Origin: Epiperipatus broadwayi
Lineage: Eukaryota; Onychophora; Udeonychophora; Euonychophora; Peripatidae
Assembly: GCA_028023455.1 (NCBI GenBank)
Contig: JAQFVV010012499.1
Span: 2,424,584 to 2,488,583, forward strand
Length of the DNA stretch: 64,000 bases
Reading direction: 5' to 3'
A program made the position numbers and the translations under genes. The notes under the pieces were generated by a model that saw only the letters and a program-made list of their open reading frames with translations, did not search any database and was not told the DNA's origin. Below are positions 37,268-49,728 of this stretch, one piece after another (the stretch's first letter is position 1; every line of letters begins with the position of its first letter).

Positions 37268-37700
37268 ATATATATAAAATGGCCCATAATTATATTATTC
37301 CTGTCACACTCATCATTTAAATAAAAAAATGCTCAAATTTTATCACTCCAATAAAAAGGAAATTCTCTTCAATATAATTGGAATGATATAATTACATCAA
37401 GTTAATTTAAATAAGAAGTGTGAATCTAAAAAAAGCAGATCTTACACTGCAAATAAACAAACATGTTTAATTTTAAGTATACTTAAAAAGATTATGCAAT
37501 AGTAATTTTTATTCTCTAAACTCAACTATAAGAAATAAAAACAATGCATAATTCTATCTGAAATCTATATAAAATATTTTAAATGTCCCGTAGTTATATT
37601 ATTCAAACCACACTCCCCCTTTAAGTAAGAAATCTTGAATTTTAGTACTCCACTGAAAAGAAAATTCTCTTCAATGTTGAGTGCAGTGATGTAATATATA
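37268..37700. repeat. Diverged direct repeat beside FB5
   Basis: The segments 37270-37400 and 37565-37700 share ATATAAAAT, RTTATATTATTC, CACACTC, AGTACTCCA/ATCACTCCA, AAAATTCTCTTCAAT and GATRTAATATATATTACA/GATATAATTACATCA in order, ~297 bp apart. No coding potential. Confidence 0.55.
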
Positions 37701-40700
37701 TTACATTTCTGTGTGTGTGTATATATATATATATTGTGCCCTTTTGTATGGGTCTCCATAAATTGTTGTATCAATCTATTTAAAAAATTTTAAATTTAAG
37801 ATATATTTAGCTATATGATGTTAATTTTGTTTATGATAATCTTTTAAAAAGTGTAATTAAAGTAATTCATGAGTATTTGATATGTGAAATTTGTGCTGAT
37901 GTTTGAGAGAGACGTTTCAATGGGAATGATAATGGTATATGGTTGGGAAAACTGGCCATAAGCAATACTGCATTAATAAATTTAATAAATAACTGTTTAA
38001 AGTTAAAGTTTTAAAAAGACAAGTTAAAATTAAATGCATATATTTATTGTTGATAAAGATTAAAATTTAATAAATGAATATAAATATTTTAATTATTAGT
38101 AGTACATAATAGAAGATTAATATTTGATTTTAATAATATCAAATTATTATTTTAAAAATTGTTATAAGATATTATTTATTTTAAAAATATTTATTTTTAG
38201 AAATGAATTGTTAGTTTATTTTTAGATTATTACAAGCGTCTGTAGCTCTGTTGTAAAACAGATGTTAGTTAGACACATACACACATGCTTGGGAATTTTT
38301 TGTTAGTAAAGTTGCAAAACTATTTTAAAAATTCTGTTATAAAATTTATAAATATTATTTTGGCTATTACGAGATAAAAATAAAAATAATTAATGTGAAA
38401 CATTAAATCTGATTTTTAAAATACTGTCTTAAAAACATAACGAATAAAAATAGACTTAATTTATTTATAAAAATAATCTTATAAAAGTTAAAAGTGAAAT
38501 AAAATAAGAAAGTATATTTTAAAAAAATGTTTAATGGATTTAAATAAACAATAAAGATTGATTTAAGAATTTAATAATGTGATAAATAATAAATATTAAA
38601 TAAGTCATTATTTATTTTTTAATTCTGTCGTGTTGGTAAATATGTAAATAAGCTAGCAAGTTGATTGTTTAATTCACCAATCAAGAGGGAGTTTTCTTCC
38701 GGTATAAAACCAAGGTTCAATTGTTCGGAGGAAACTTGTGATTGAAATTCTTAAAGTATAGTGTGCTATTAGGAATAGCTAAGTAATTATAGACGCTCTC
38801 AAAATCATTTTAAAATTATAAGAGAGTAGTTTTTTTAAAATAATTTATAAAAGTTACCGATAAATATGCAGTGTTAATTTATTATAATTTCCTATTGATC
38901 GTTTTTCTATTGAAGCTCAATTTACTATCAAATGGTCATGAAAACTTCGAATAAGGATAAAATGTATTGGAGACTTTACACTAAAAAATTAACAAACGCT
39001 GGATTAACAAGGAGAGTTATTAGATGCATAAAAGTAATACGTTGGACTTTGTATAAATTTAAAAGCTAATGGTAATTAATTTTATAAAATAGATATTTAA
39101 AAGAATGAGAAATACTTCTTTATGAAGAAAGTATTTGTGAATTGAAAATCTAGGTATATAACTTAGTAAAGATGGTAAATAATAATGATTACCTAAATAT
39201 TTGCCTTGTTAAGTCTTTATGGTTTAAAAGACTAAATTCTGACAGTTTTAAAAGGCAAATAAATTAGAGATTTAATAAGTAAAGAAATACTTATAAGTAA
39301 AATTATGATATTATTAAGATCTGAACGCTGGTCGTACAGAAGACTCTAAAAGTAATCTTACCTAAATATTTGTTAAGGAAATGCGCAAATAAAAGTATAC
39401 GTGGATATCCAAGTCAATTTTAGAACAATTAAAAAAGAATTTATAAACTAATGATTAATTCTAAAATAATAACTTTTAAATAATATTTTTTTCATCTTTA
39501 AAAGAAATGAATCCGGATTCCATAAACTATTTTAATTATTATTTTATTCTTATGATGGAACTGACTTTTTCTTTATTTTTTTTAAAAAAAACGTTTTCAT
39601 TTTTCATAAAAACTTTTAAAAAACACGTGATGTACCGGAAAAGGAAGTAATGTTGGTGAAAGTTTGTGCCTAGGAAAAAGAACAATGATGTATAAAAGAA
39701 GACACCGTTGGATGTTATGTAATATGTTTTATTTATTAACTAACATAAATATTTAATTAATTATTAATTTATTGAAAGATAGGAAAGGTACATTTACATT
39801 TTTTTTTAAAGTAATAACTAAATATTAATATAATTTTTTTATTGCATAAGTTTATTTTATAATTATACAACACGTAATATTTTAAAGAATAATTGTTGAG
39901 TGTAAATGTGAAATTATTTTGTAAAACTGAAATCTTGGAGGACATCGTGTGACGGACTGTACATTGAAGTATCATTTATGGTAAAAATTGTGTAATAATG
40001 ATAATAATTTGATGTATTTACTATGTTTTCTTTAGATCAACCAAATGTTATATGATTATTGAATGAATGTATTAATATTTAAATAGTATACACGCATAAG
40101 ATTAATAATAGCAGTTTTATTTTAATATGCATACTTTAAATTGATGATGTAAATTTAGTACAACGTAATATGAGAACCTAGAAATAATTATATGATTCTT
40201 TCGTGAATAAATTTTAATGTTTTTGTTACAATATTAGAAATTAGATTTATTATACTAGTGTAAGTTATTTATTTTCCTTTTCAAGTTAGTAAGAGATATA
40301 TAAAAATCTATATTTTATTTTATTTTATTAGATAAGTTAAGTTGATTTTACATAGAAATTTATATTTTGATTGAAGGCTTATTGTATAGAGGATGAGGTA
40401 TAAGAGAGTTTGGATCATTATTATTTTTTTTTAAAATTGGTCATTTGTTTTTCTGAAGTTAAATAAGGTTAAAATGACTTTTGTAGATAGAAGTTTATTA
40501 GGAAGGAACAAGAATAACAGGTAAAAAAGAGTAATAATTTATATGAAAAGAATCATAGAATTTTATTTGATATAATACTTTATAAAAGTTGAAATTATTG
40601 AATAATTTAAAATATTATTTTTAAAAGTACATATACGTATTGCATATTTTGATAAGACATGTAGTATGACATTATATCGGAATGAAATAAGTGGTTATAA

Positions 40701-42064
40701 TATAATATAATTGTTGTTATATTACAAAGTTATATCAATTTATACATTAATTGATCTTTGAGTAATATTAATAGTAAATATACTACATACTAATACATTA
40801 TAATATAAATAACAGTAAGATTTAAGTGAAATAATATTTGAGTATTAAAGTCTGTTTATTTACCTATATGCTACATGAATGATATTTCATATAAACCTTT
40901 TCTTATATTAATTGATAACAAATGATGTTTATTAAAATTAAAGTCATAAACTTAATTAAATGTTATTGATAGAACATTTTAAGAAATGTATAAATTATCT
41001 ATTCATGATTCTGGAAATAGTAACAGTGTAAAAATCTTGTATTATTATTTTTCTTCTTTTGTTTTATTTTCTTTGGTTTCATGTGTAATGTAAATAGTGT
41101 AAATAAGTTACTTGTTAAAGTTAATGTAAATAAATTTGTTAAGTTGTTTAAAAGATGTGTTGAATTCATTATTTTACACCACAGCATTTGACAACAGATA
41201 ATTTGAATGTACATAATATTTGCACAATATGAATTTATTATTTTATTATTTGAGAAAGAAACACAATATTTTCTTAATATAATTTATAGAAATTGATTGA
41301 CATTAACATACAATATTACAATGGTCACAAGGTAATTATAATGCATAATATTACAGTATAATATTATTTATTGCCACAGATTGTTAAATTATAAGATTTA
41401 GTATATTTTAAAATTAAGATACTACATGGAAATGAAAGACATGTATATGATTTACTTATTTTATTAGTGATTAATGGTATAATAAAATAAATAAGATTAA
41501 GCTATACACTAAAGATTATTATTGTTAGTTATTGTTATTAGAATAAGTTAGGTGTATTTAGGTTTGATATTAAATCCCTTATCATTCCTATCTACATGAA
41601 TTATTATTACTTTAAGATAATTAGAAGAACCTGAGATCGTTTAATTATATTTCCTTAACAAAAGATTGAGATTTATTTATCTATTATTATTAAAGATAGT
41701 TCATTTATAAAAGTCATAGGAATGCTGTAGAGTTAGTAATGAGATAATAAAGAGGTAATAGTATTCTTATGCCATTGAGACAATGTCTTGGAAAGACATT
41801 GATTCAATGTAAATCTAATTACCAATTGTAACTTCACTTCACAGTCTCATGATTTTATTAAATATTTATTTAATTAGTACATAATATTGAACTATATTAA
41901 TTTTTGATAAGTTTGTAATAAATCTGATAAGTTATAATATTATAAAATATATTAAAGATAGTTGTACATATTTTTAGCCGAGCATAATGATTTAATTGAG
42001 CTAGTCATATTTTAAATTATATCATATATCGAGAAGTGAGGGTACAATATATATATATATATAT
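37701..42064. other. No gene seen; very AT-rich
   Basis: This is the longest featureless stretch. Two TATA-like promoter motifs occur, GGTATAAAACC (~38701) and GATGTATAAAAGAAGACACC (~39688), but neither leads to a coding frame. They may belong to unrecognised LTRs. Minus ORFs at 39769-39975 and 40999-41214 are compositional. Confidence 0.35.
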
Positions 42065-42652
42065 TGTACCTATATTGATATAGGCACATAATTTTATCTA
42101 AAAAAAATTATTAAAGTAATTTTTCATAAAAAAGAAACATAAAATTAAATGTTGAGTTTATTGCAGCTTGTTTTCGGAAAAGATAAGAATCAAATAGTTT
42201 TCTATCGTTAATTTTTGAAATAAGAGCTACAATCAATTAATCAGAAGGGGAGAGGGGTGTTTCATTAGAGAAATTAAACTAAGGGTTATAAAAGGAAGTA
42301 AAGAGTTTTTATTAGTATTCGTAAAAATATAATTTAAAAAGTTAAAACATACAAATCTCTTTTCATTCAAGTTTAATTAAAGAAAAAATAATGTTAAAAC
42401 TAATATATGTGCGTATATATGTGCGATTGTCAACAATAGAATAAATGTTATTATAAATAAATGAAAGTTAAAGAAGATTATCATTAAAGAACACGACAAT
42501 GGCTATTAGATATTAATTAATATAAAACAATACATTTTTGCATGGCTATTACTAATTAAGCAATCTTTCAAAACATGTTTATCAAATGATTATCACTGGA
42601 ATTTCGACAACAGATCTTTGCCGGAGATATTAGAAAGACAACAAGGCACAGG

Positions 42653-42660
42653 TATAAATA
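42653..42660 (+). promoter_or_regulatory. TATA box of the family A LTR
   Basis: TATAAATA within GGTATAAATAGAC. The solo LTR has the weaker ATAAATAG at the matching place. Confidence 0.6.
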
Positions 42661-43577
42661 GACTTTTTATCGGACAGTAGTTCAGTTCATAAATTTATTG
42701 AGTGAGTGCAGTTCAGAAATTAATTGAGCAGTTAACAAACAAAAGGCAGTGTTGAGAAGATCTTAGGAATGCACATTTATCTCCAGTTCAGATGTCCTAG
42801 AAACAGCAAATCTGCCCGTGAAATAATGTCAGCTTAACATCTTAGGAAATCTCCATCAGTATCTAATTGTCTCCGATAGTAATAATCATGAAAATCAGGA
42901 AACTCAGCAAGGAAACGTCCCAGCCAGCTGGTAAGCATTCATAATGGAAACATTTTCACAGAAAGCAGCCTCCAAAGAACAAAATTCTACGTCAACATTC
43001 AAAAGCCTAGGTAAAAACATTTGCTTATTTCATTTATACTGTAATAGCCATTGCATTGCATTAATTCGTCCGAATCTTTCAAGAGTCTAATTATATGAAC
43101 TCTATATCATACATAAATGAACTATTGATGTGTGTGATTAAATTTCAAATGCTATGTAGTCCTTTATTATCATTATTATGTGTGTGCATGAGTTAATATG
43201 TGCATGATCCTTATATCAATATTATTAGTCAAAGTAGATAAATTCCCAGTGTTCTGTTATGAAAATATTCAAGAATATTTAAACTATTTAGAATGTTAAT
43301 TTAAAATATGCGAGTGTTTTATTAGAAGTATAAAATGTTTAAATTTAGTAAATAAATGTTAGTTAATAAATTATCTTTAAAATTAAACTTTATTTGTCGG
43401 TCAATTCTTTTTAACAAATTCTTTTATCAATTCTTTTAATCACTAATTAAGTATAATCTATTAGTGATTACAGATAGCTGAGCTAGTCGTGGATTTAGGC
43501 GTTGAGTTAGTGGCCACTGTTCAAAGTGTGCTGTCGATTCTTTTAGACTAGACAGCTGGCACCCGTGATTAAACACA

Positions 43578-43583
43578 AATAAA
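43578..43583 (+). terminator. Polyadenylation signal of the family A LTR
   Basis: AATAAA in ACAAATAAAAGTGCTTTGG, conserved in the solo LTR as ACAAATAAAATGCTTTGG. Confidence 0.55.
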
Positions 43584-43755
43584 AGTGCTTTGGATGTGGT
43601 GTTGAACTTAACAGCCGAGAAGAAGCTATGTCCTGGAAATGTAATGCTAGTTATATACTTTATAGCTATCGTTTGGGCATACATACTCCCCGAGAATGTT
43701 CTTCTCTGCCTAAGAGACCGGTGTTTCGAATGCACACATTCAAATTCGGTTCAAA

Positions 43756-43773
43756 TGGCACCCAACGTGGGAC
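43756..43773 (+). other. Primer-binding site, tRNA-Lys-like
   Basis: TGGCACCCAACGTGGGAC resembles TGGCGCCCAACGTGGGGC, the complement of the 3' end of tRNA-Lys(CUU) used by several retroelements; it differs at two positions. It starts 13 nt after the LTR's terminal CA, further than the usual 0-3 nt. Confidence 0.65.
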
Positions 43774-44108
43774 TGAACGTAAGAAACAATAGTAACAAAA
43801 TACTTTGTTTCTTGTTTAAAAATTTTTTATACAAAAGTTAAATTACGTATGTAAAAGTGCTTTAATTTTAAAAAAAAGAATTGACCGAAAACTTTTTTTT
43901 TTTCGAAATGAATAGAGATTTTGATATTTATGCTATCAAATCAGAGACAGTTGATATTTGGGTGGAGCTAAGGCGTTAGAACGGGTAGTGAAAAGGACTA
44001 AAAGGGTGGAGTTAGTGTGAGTTTCCATCTTAGTAAGAAAAATAAATAAGTCGTATTTAAATTTAGTTTAACATAAGCGCTAGTACTTTGAAATTGAAAT
44101 TTTCAAAA

Positions 44109-44909
44109 ATGGATCCGAAAGAAAGCCCAATATATTTTAAAAATCCCCAGCTAGTGGAAAAAGAGAAAGAAGAAGTATCTGAGACATGAATGATGATGAA
44201 AATGATGATGAATATGATGCAAGAGTTTAAAGAAGAATTGTGTCAGAAATTTGAACAAGCCAACAAAAGCTTAAAGCTGAATTCAAAGCAGAATTGATAA
44301 AAAATGCATCAATAAATTAAACAAAGTCAACAAGAATTGTGTCAGAAATTTGAGCAAAGCCAACAAGAGCTCAAACAAGAACTCAAAGCAGAATTGAAGA
44401 CAGAAATTAGTCAGGTTAAAGGAGAAATTAAGGAATTCAGAGCAGAAGTAAGAAAAATAAGATATGAAATTATAGGAAAGGTAGAGAAAAATCAAGAAAT
44501 TATAAAGGTAGATTTAGTTAAAGAAAGTAAAAAGGTTGAGGTCACGAAAGAGGTAGAAATTGAATTAGAATCAGATAGCATTGTGATAAATAAAGTAGAA
44601 ACTTATGTAGATCAAAAGGTAAAAGATAGTGTAAGAGAGTTTTTACTAAGAATTAAAAATAAAAGGTTTAAAGTAAACGTTCGCATTCACTGTAGACGTA
44701 GATTTAAAACAAAGAGAAAGCGTAAGAAAAAAAATTCATGGTTAGGAAAAATACGGAGGTCTGTAAAGCTTAAAAGTTTTCTAATTTACAAGGCAGAAAA
44801 CAGAACGGAAAGAGAAAGAGATAAAGTAATAAATTGTAAAAGCAGGAGAGATAAGAGAGGAAAGTTAGTTTATATTATAGAATTAGTAGAAAAAAAAGGA
44901 ACTGCCTGA
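44109..44909 (+). pseudogene. gag-like reading frame of family A, broken
   Basis: An ATG at 44109 opens MDPKESPIYFKNP and stops at TGA (44187-44189). The same frame continues into a methionine-rich MMMKMMMNMMQEFKEELCQKF, stops again near 44278, and an open frame resumes at 44337-44909 (190 codons). That part is a charged coiled coil (QQELKQELKAELKTEISQV) followed by a very basic region (RRRFKTKRKRKKKN). Its place just after LTR and primer-binding site, and the Met/Gln/Glu/Lys-rich coiled coil, suit a Ty3/gypsy-type Gag N-terminus. A 99-bp duplication (GAATTGTGTCAGAAATTTGA at 44235 and 44334) lies in the coiled coil. No protease, RT or integrase motif follows. The Gag call is from position and composition. 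Confidence 0.5.
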
Positions 44910-45842
44910 CATAGTTTAAAAGTTAGTAAACGGGCGGAATAGTAAAGGAAATAAACAAAAAGGACCGGAAATGGACTATGAGTCTAATATAATTATTTTG
45001 ACTTAGGTGAAAAGCCTGAATTAGAATTTCGCTATTTAAAATGATGGATTGTTTTGTCAAATAATAATAATGGAGGCTTTGCAAAATAAAAGATTTTTTT
45101 TTCTCCACGCACATATTAATTAAGGAAATGTTCGTAAATATACAGTTCAAATAAATAAAAATCAAAAAAATCAAGTTAAATAAATGGGTCAAATTAAGGA
45201 TTTAGAAATAATGTTTGTAGAATTAAATAAATGAATAAAATAATGGAAATACATAAAATAAAAACAAGTTAAATAAATAAGTATAATATATCTGTAGAAA
45301 ATAAATAAAATATTCGTAGTAAAATAAAATAGTTTTTTGAATATACGCATGTTAAAATAAAAGTTTGTTTTGAATACCGTAAGTTAAGGAAAGGAAGTAA
45401 ATAAATTGTTTAAAATAATCAAGATAAAAAAAAAATCTCTAGTAAAATAATAATGAATGAATCATAATAAAGCAAAATAGTTTTTTTTCTGAGTACACGC
45501 ACATTAATATATAAGTTAAAGTAATGGGTTAAAAGTAATATTGTAATATAAATAAATATGTAAATTGATGTCCGTGATAGTTTAGAATAGTATTGTAAGA
45601 TTAAATAAATAATATTGAAAGGTTAAAATAATATAATTGAAAGTCAATCTAAGTTGTATTAAGAATGTATAAGGGTTCGAAATTAAAGGGATGAGGGTAG
45701 TATTGAAATGTTAGATAAGGATTAAGTTTAAAGCTGTCGACTGGATAGATTTTAGCACCCGTAATGAATTGTCTGGGATCATTCCTCTTTTAAAAAGCGC
45801 ACTGGCAACAACCAGAGTAAGTCATAAGTCACTTTACCTCAT
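44910..45842. other. Remainder of family A internal region, no pol
   Basis: AT-rich with many stops. A block near 45735-45765 (GCTGTCGACTGG, TTAGCACCCGTAATGAA) resembles the LTR's GCTGTCGATTC and CTGGCACCCGTGATTAAA (~43540-43572), so a truncated 3' LTR piece may be present. Confidence 0.35.
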
Positions 45843-46025
45843 TTTCCAAAGGGTAAGTCGGAAATGGACAGTTGAAAATTCCTGCCATTCGCAGCTGCTT
45901 AGTCAAAGTCCGATCAAGAGAATCGGCAATCGTTTTCCAGAGCGTAAGTCGGAATTGGACAGTTGAAATTCCTGCCATTCGCAGCTACCTCTTCTTAGTC
46001 AAAGTCCGATCAAGAGAATCAGCAG
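45843..46025 (+). repeat. Two-unit 91-bp tandem repeat
   Basis: GTAAGTCGGAAWTGGACAGTTGAAA, CCTGCCATTCGCAGCT and AGTCAAAGTCCGATCAAGAG recur with a 91-bp period, less AT-rich than the surroundings. ORFs at 45769-45966 and 45872-46105 cross the repeat and are not otherwise supported. Confidence 0.8.
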
Positions 46026-46569
46026 CTGAAGCTTCGTTTATAAACGATCCCTGTGCCACAAATTTAGTTTGTCCTCATGGTCACTATCCAGGACGAACAT
46101 TGTAAACAATGTTGCCAGTATAGAAAGAAGAAAAGCATAATTGGAGATTGCCCTTAGTATGGAAAGGAAAAGATACCAAAAAGCAAACTTAGAAGTAATA
46201 ATAAATTAAGATTTAATGTTGTCAGAGATAAAATGGTCAAAAATGATGCATTTTACTCCCAAAAGGAATATATATATATACATAGCAATTTCAATCCATT
46301 CCAAATATAAAAAATATTGTATTATTTATTTTAATAATTTACTTCTATAAATTAAATTCTGGATTTATATATTTATTTATGGTTACAACTACATTTTTTA
46401 AATGCAAAACTATGTGTATATGATTAAAAATTATTTTGATTATTAGTACTGACTGTACTCAAATCCTCTTGAAAGAGAGTGTCTGTTTCTTGTGTCTTTT
46501 TAAGTGGTGTTAAATAAAGTTCAATACTACTAGACAAAACAGTTTAAGTCATTTGATAGAATTTCATAT

Positions 46570-49500
46570 TGTACCAGTCAAAACATGTTTATCCATCTCA
46601 CATGAGCTGGAACTCACAAAATGTACTTCAAACCCAGTCAAGCCCAAGATTTAGATCAGGGACCAGCCTGAATTCGAACCCACTCTCTAAGCCCCAGATC
46701 TAACACCTAATGAATAACATAATAGTGATGGCACATGAGAATTAATTTTAAATCCGGCCGACTAGGAGAGCGGAGAAGACAATGAGACATCTATTGACTA
46801 TGACTAAACTAACATATATATCAACTAGGCTGTACATTTGGAAGTGGAGAAAAAGAAGGAATTCGAACTACTCAAATAAGTTAGACAATAAAATATATTT
46901 TAATATACTGACAAATTATTATACATTTATAAATAAATTATAGACATTAGTGTGTGCGTGAATGAGCAAGCGGTAGATAATTAGATGTTTAAAATTGACA
47001 CATCATAGTGTCATTCATGCTATTAGTTCTCATATGCTCTTTCTTTGCTAAATAAAATATATTATAAATAAACACACATCTTTGGTGGGTCTAATATTAA
47101 AATGCCAATCAGTATTAGAAAGAAGTTATCATAATACTGCTATTAACGCTTTAGATTACGGTTCAGAAACATGGTGACTAACATATATATTAGAGGAGCA
47201 TTCTGAAATTCATTACAGATATAAATACAAACTATTTTCACTGCCATTATAGGTCATGAAAATAAATAAAATACATTTGAAAACATTTGATTATATTTAA
47301 ACTTATGACAAAATATTTAATGACAAATTATTTTAACAATAGTAAGATGAACGCTTTATTTTCCCCAAGGCATATAGATACTCTTAAATATAGATATATA
47401 AATTATGAAGGTAGGATTGTATATGATTGAAATAAACTTAATTAATAAAATAGAAGTAATTGGCATTTATATATATATCTTTTAAGCAAAGCTTAATTTT
47501 AATATTAGAGCATTAAAACTGGGTCATGAAGCAAAAGAAATAATAATAATACGAAGAAGTTTGCGGTGCTGACATAATAGCCTAAAATAACTAAGAGGAA
47601 AAGGTCGTGCTTCTGGATGAAAAACAAAATGGATGGGCATAGCGTGTGCCAAACTTATGGGTCATGCCAGACTTATGGGATCACCTCCAGTGACTTTTTT
47701 ATATGAAGAAAGAATATGCATAGTATGTGCCAGACTTAGGGGATCACCGCTAGAGGCATTTTTATATGAAGACTTGAGAAGAAATCTATGGGTTTGAACC
47801 TGTCGTAACCCCCAGATTAAGAAGCACGTAAGATATATATATATACGAAGATAGGCTAAATGACAGAAACGCAGTAATGATATATGTCTCTAACAACATT
47901 GAATAAATTTTACTGCTTTAAAATAAATGACCCTTGTTTGAATACTATAATAAGCCATGCAATTATAATATGGTGTATAATAAAAAAAAATAAATAAAAC
48001 TAGAGAGAGATTTATATTTCATTTACTAAAATATACTTGAAGATTTTATTTAGCAAAAGAAACATTAAGATTTAGATTTCAAATTAATAAAATATACGTT
48101 AAGAGTTGATTTAGTTAAAGAAACATTAAGATTTCCCCCCATCCCTTTCTGCTATTTAAAATAAAACAATCTCATCTTCATTGATTTTACAATAACTGAA
48201 ATATTTAAATACAAGATTTGAAATTTTAAGAGTATGGAAAATATGAAGTAAGACTGGCAGTTATAGAAAATAATTAATGGGTCACTCTTTCAGAATTTAA
48301 TAAATAAATTATAAAATAAATGTTTCAGAGCATTAATTAGCTTGAATTCTGGATTTTCACTGGGTAGAAAATACAGAGTTAAACAAATATATATATTTTA
48401 TATTAGAACATAAATAAAATGTTGGCACATAAAACAATCTGGTGAGTGTATTAATTAACAATATGTTATATTTTAAGAGGACGTTAATAAACTTGATTCA
48501 TGAAGGCTTACTTAAAAAGAAGAAAGGATTTTTAGAAAATTCAATTCGTCAGATTGTTTTAGATTGACATATTAATAAGCAAGCAGATATGTAAATCAAA
48601 TAATAAATAAATGACCCACTAAAGACTGCACCAAAATTAAAAGAAGTTAAGAGCACATGAGATAGGATTAAATTTATAGAAATTATTGAAAAGCAATTTA
48701 CATGATATATTTAAAACAAAAAAACAAAGGTAAAGAATACATGAAAAAAGATCTTGATAGATTATTTAGACTAAATTGACTATTAGGTGGCGGCTTGGAA
48801 ATTTACCTTGCAATTTTAAGAATCTATATTAAAGTATGGCATGTGCATGGCGAATTGAGGATCCAAAATGAATTTTTCTTGGTGACAGCAAACTTTTATT
48901 AGCATTCTAAAGTTCTTTTTAGACCTTTCTTCATTTCAGGGCAGCAGGATAATACGGTAGCGGCAGAGGCCGCTGAAGAGTGGTGGATTTACTGCTACAT
49001 CATTTTAAGTTTCAAGCAAAATGAAATATGTTTATAATACCTCTCTCTAAAAGTAGCTAATCTCCTCTTTCAATAGTAGTTAATCTCCTCTGTGATTCAA
49101 AATTCAGTCATTTTATACTTTTTCTTTTATCAGTTGTTTTTGAAGATGCAATTGTAAGATAACGTCCAAAAATAAATTCAAATCTATTTCCAGATTAGAA
49201 ATAGATTTGACATGTTTTTAACACAAGTAAATCTTTAATCTACTTAATCCCATTTATTTTAAGTAAAACTTTAATTAAAAAAATACCTTCCCCAGATTAA
49301 AACAATAGTGCTTCCAACCCCTAATTATTTTTAGACAATTAACAACACTTGCATCTTCCATATTGGATTTTATAAAAAATATATAGTTTAATAGAAAAAC
49401 AAGCAATTTAAAAAGAAAAAGCTAAAAATGACATATAATAAATATTTAAAAACATCAATATTTTGTTAGTAAGTTTTGCTCCTATGTATATATTTGAGCC

Positions 49501-49728
49501 GCATCTATAATACTTTAATAAAAAGAACTAATAATTAATAAAAAGAATTAATAATAATTTTAAAACATGTTATTGAAACATTAAATTTTATAATTTAGGC
49601 GCGCATCTCAAACATATACATAAAAATATATACACAACAAAAAGGAGCGGGATGGGAAATAGGGGTTTGAACATGGGTTAGTAGGTAGAAACATGAAGCA
49701 CAATCTTAAGCTAAGATTGACTGCTTCA
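46570..49728 (-). repeat. Family B LTR, left copy (3' LTR of the element)
   Basis: 3159 bp. In element orientation it begins TGAAGCA and ends GGTACA. The sequence just before it on the minus strand ends GGAGAAA, a short weak polypurine tract. A near-perfect hairpin (TGAAGCACAATCTTA with TAAGATTGACTGCTTCA) occupies the terminus at 49694-49728. The TTAA at 49560-49563 is the unoccupied counterpart of the MITE site in the other LTR. Confidence 0.85.
47636..47774 (-). promoter_or_regulatory. Repeated TATA-containing modules in the left LTR
   Basis: About two units of a ~62-67 bp repeat. On the minus strand each has CTTCATATAAAAA followed by CTC-rich sequence, TGATCCC and TAAGTCTGGCACA. TATA cores lie at ~47695-47707 and ~47760-47769. 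These are candidate core promoters for minus-strand transcription. Confidence 0.45.

Larger units (their letters stand above)
42065..43742 (+). mobile_element. 5' LTR of retrotransposon family A
   Basis: TG at 42065 and CA at 43742 bound a ~1.68-kb sequence collinear with the solo LTR at 32768-34481. It has a strong TATA box GGTATAAATAGAC (42651-42663), with initiator-like TTCAGTTCAT ~28 bp on, and an AATAAA signal at 43578-43583, giving a U3-R-U5 order on the plus strand. A primer-binding-site-like motif follows at 43756. The 3' LTR was not identified with confidence. Boundaries are inferred from TG/CA and from the solo copy. Confidence 0.7.

Noticed and set aside
43436-43841. Overlapping ORFs of 83-99 codons on both strands
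   Set aside because: They lie in the family A LTR and cross its primer-binding site; no domain is visible.
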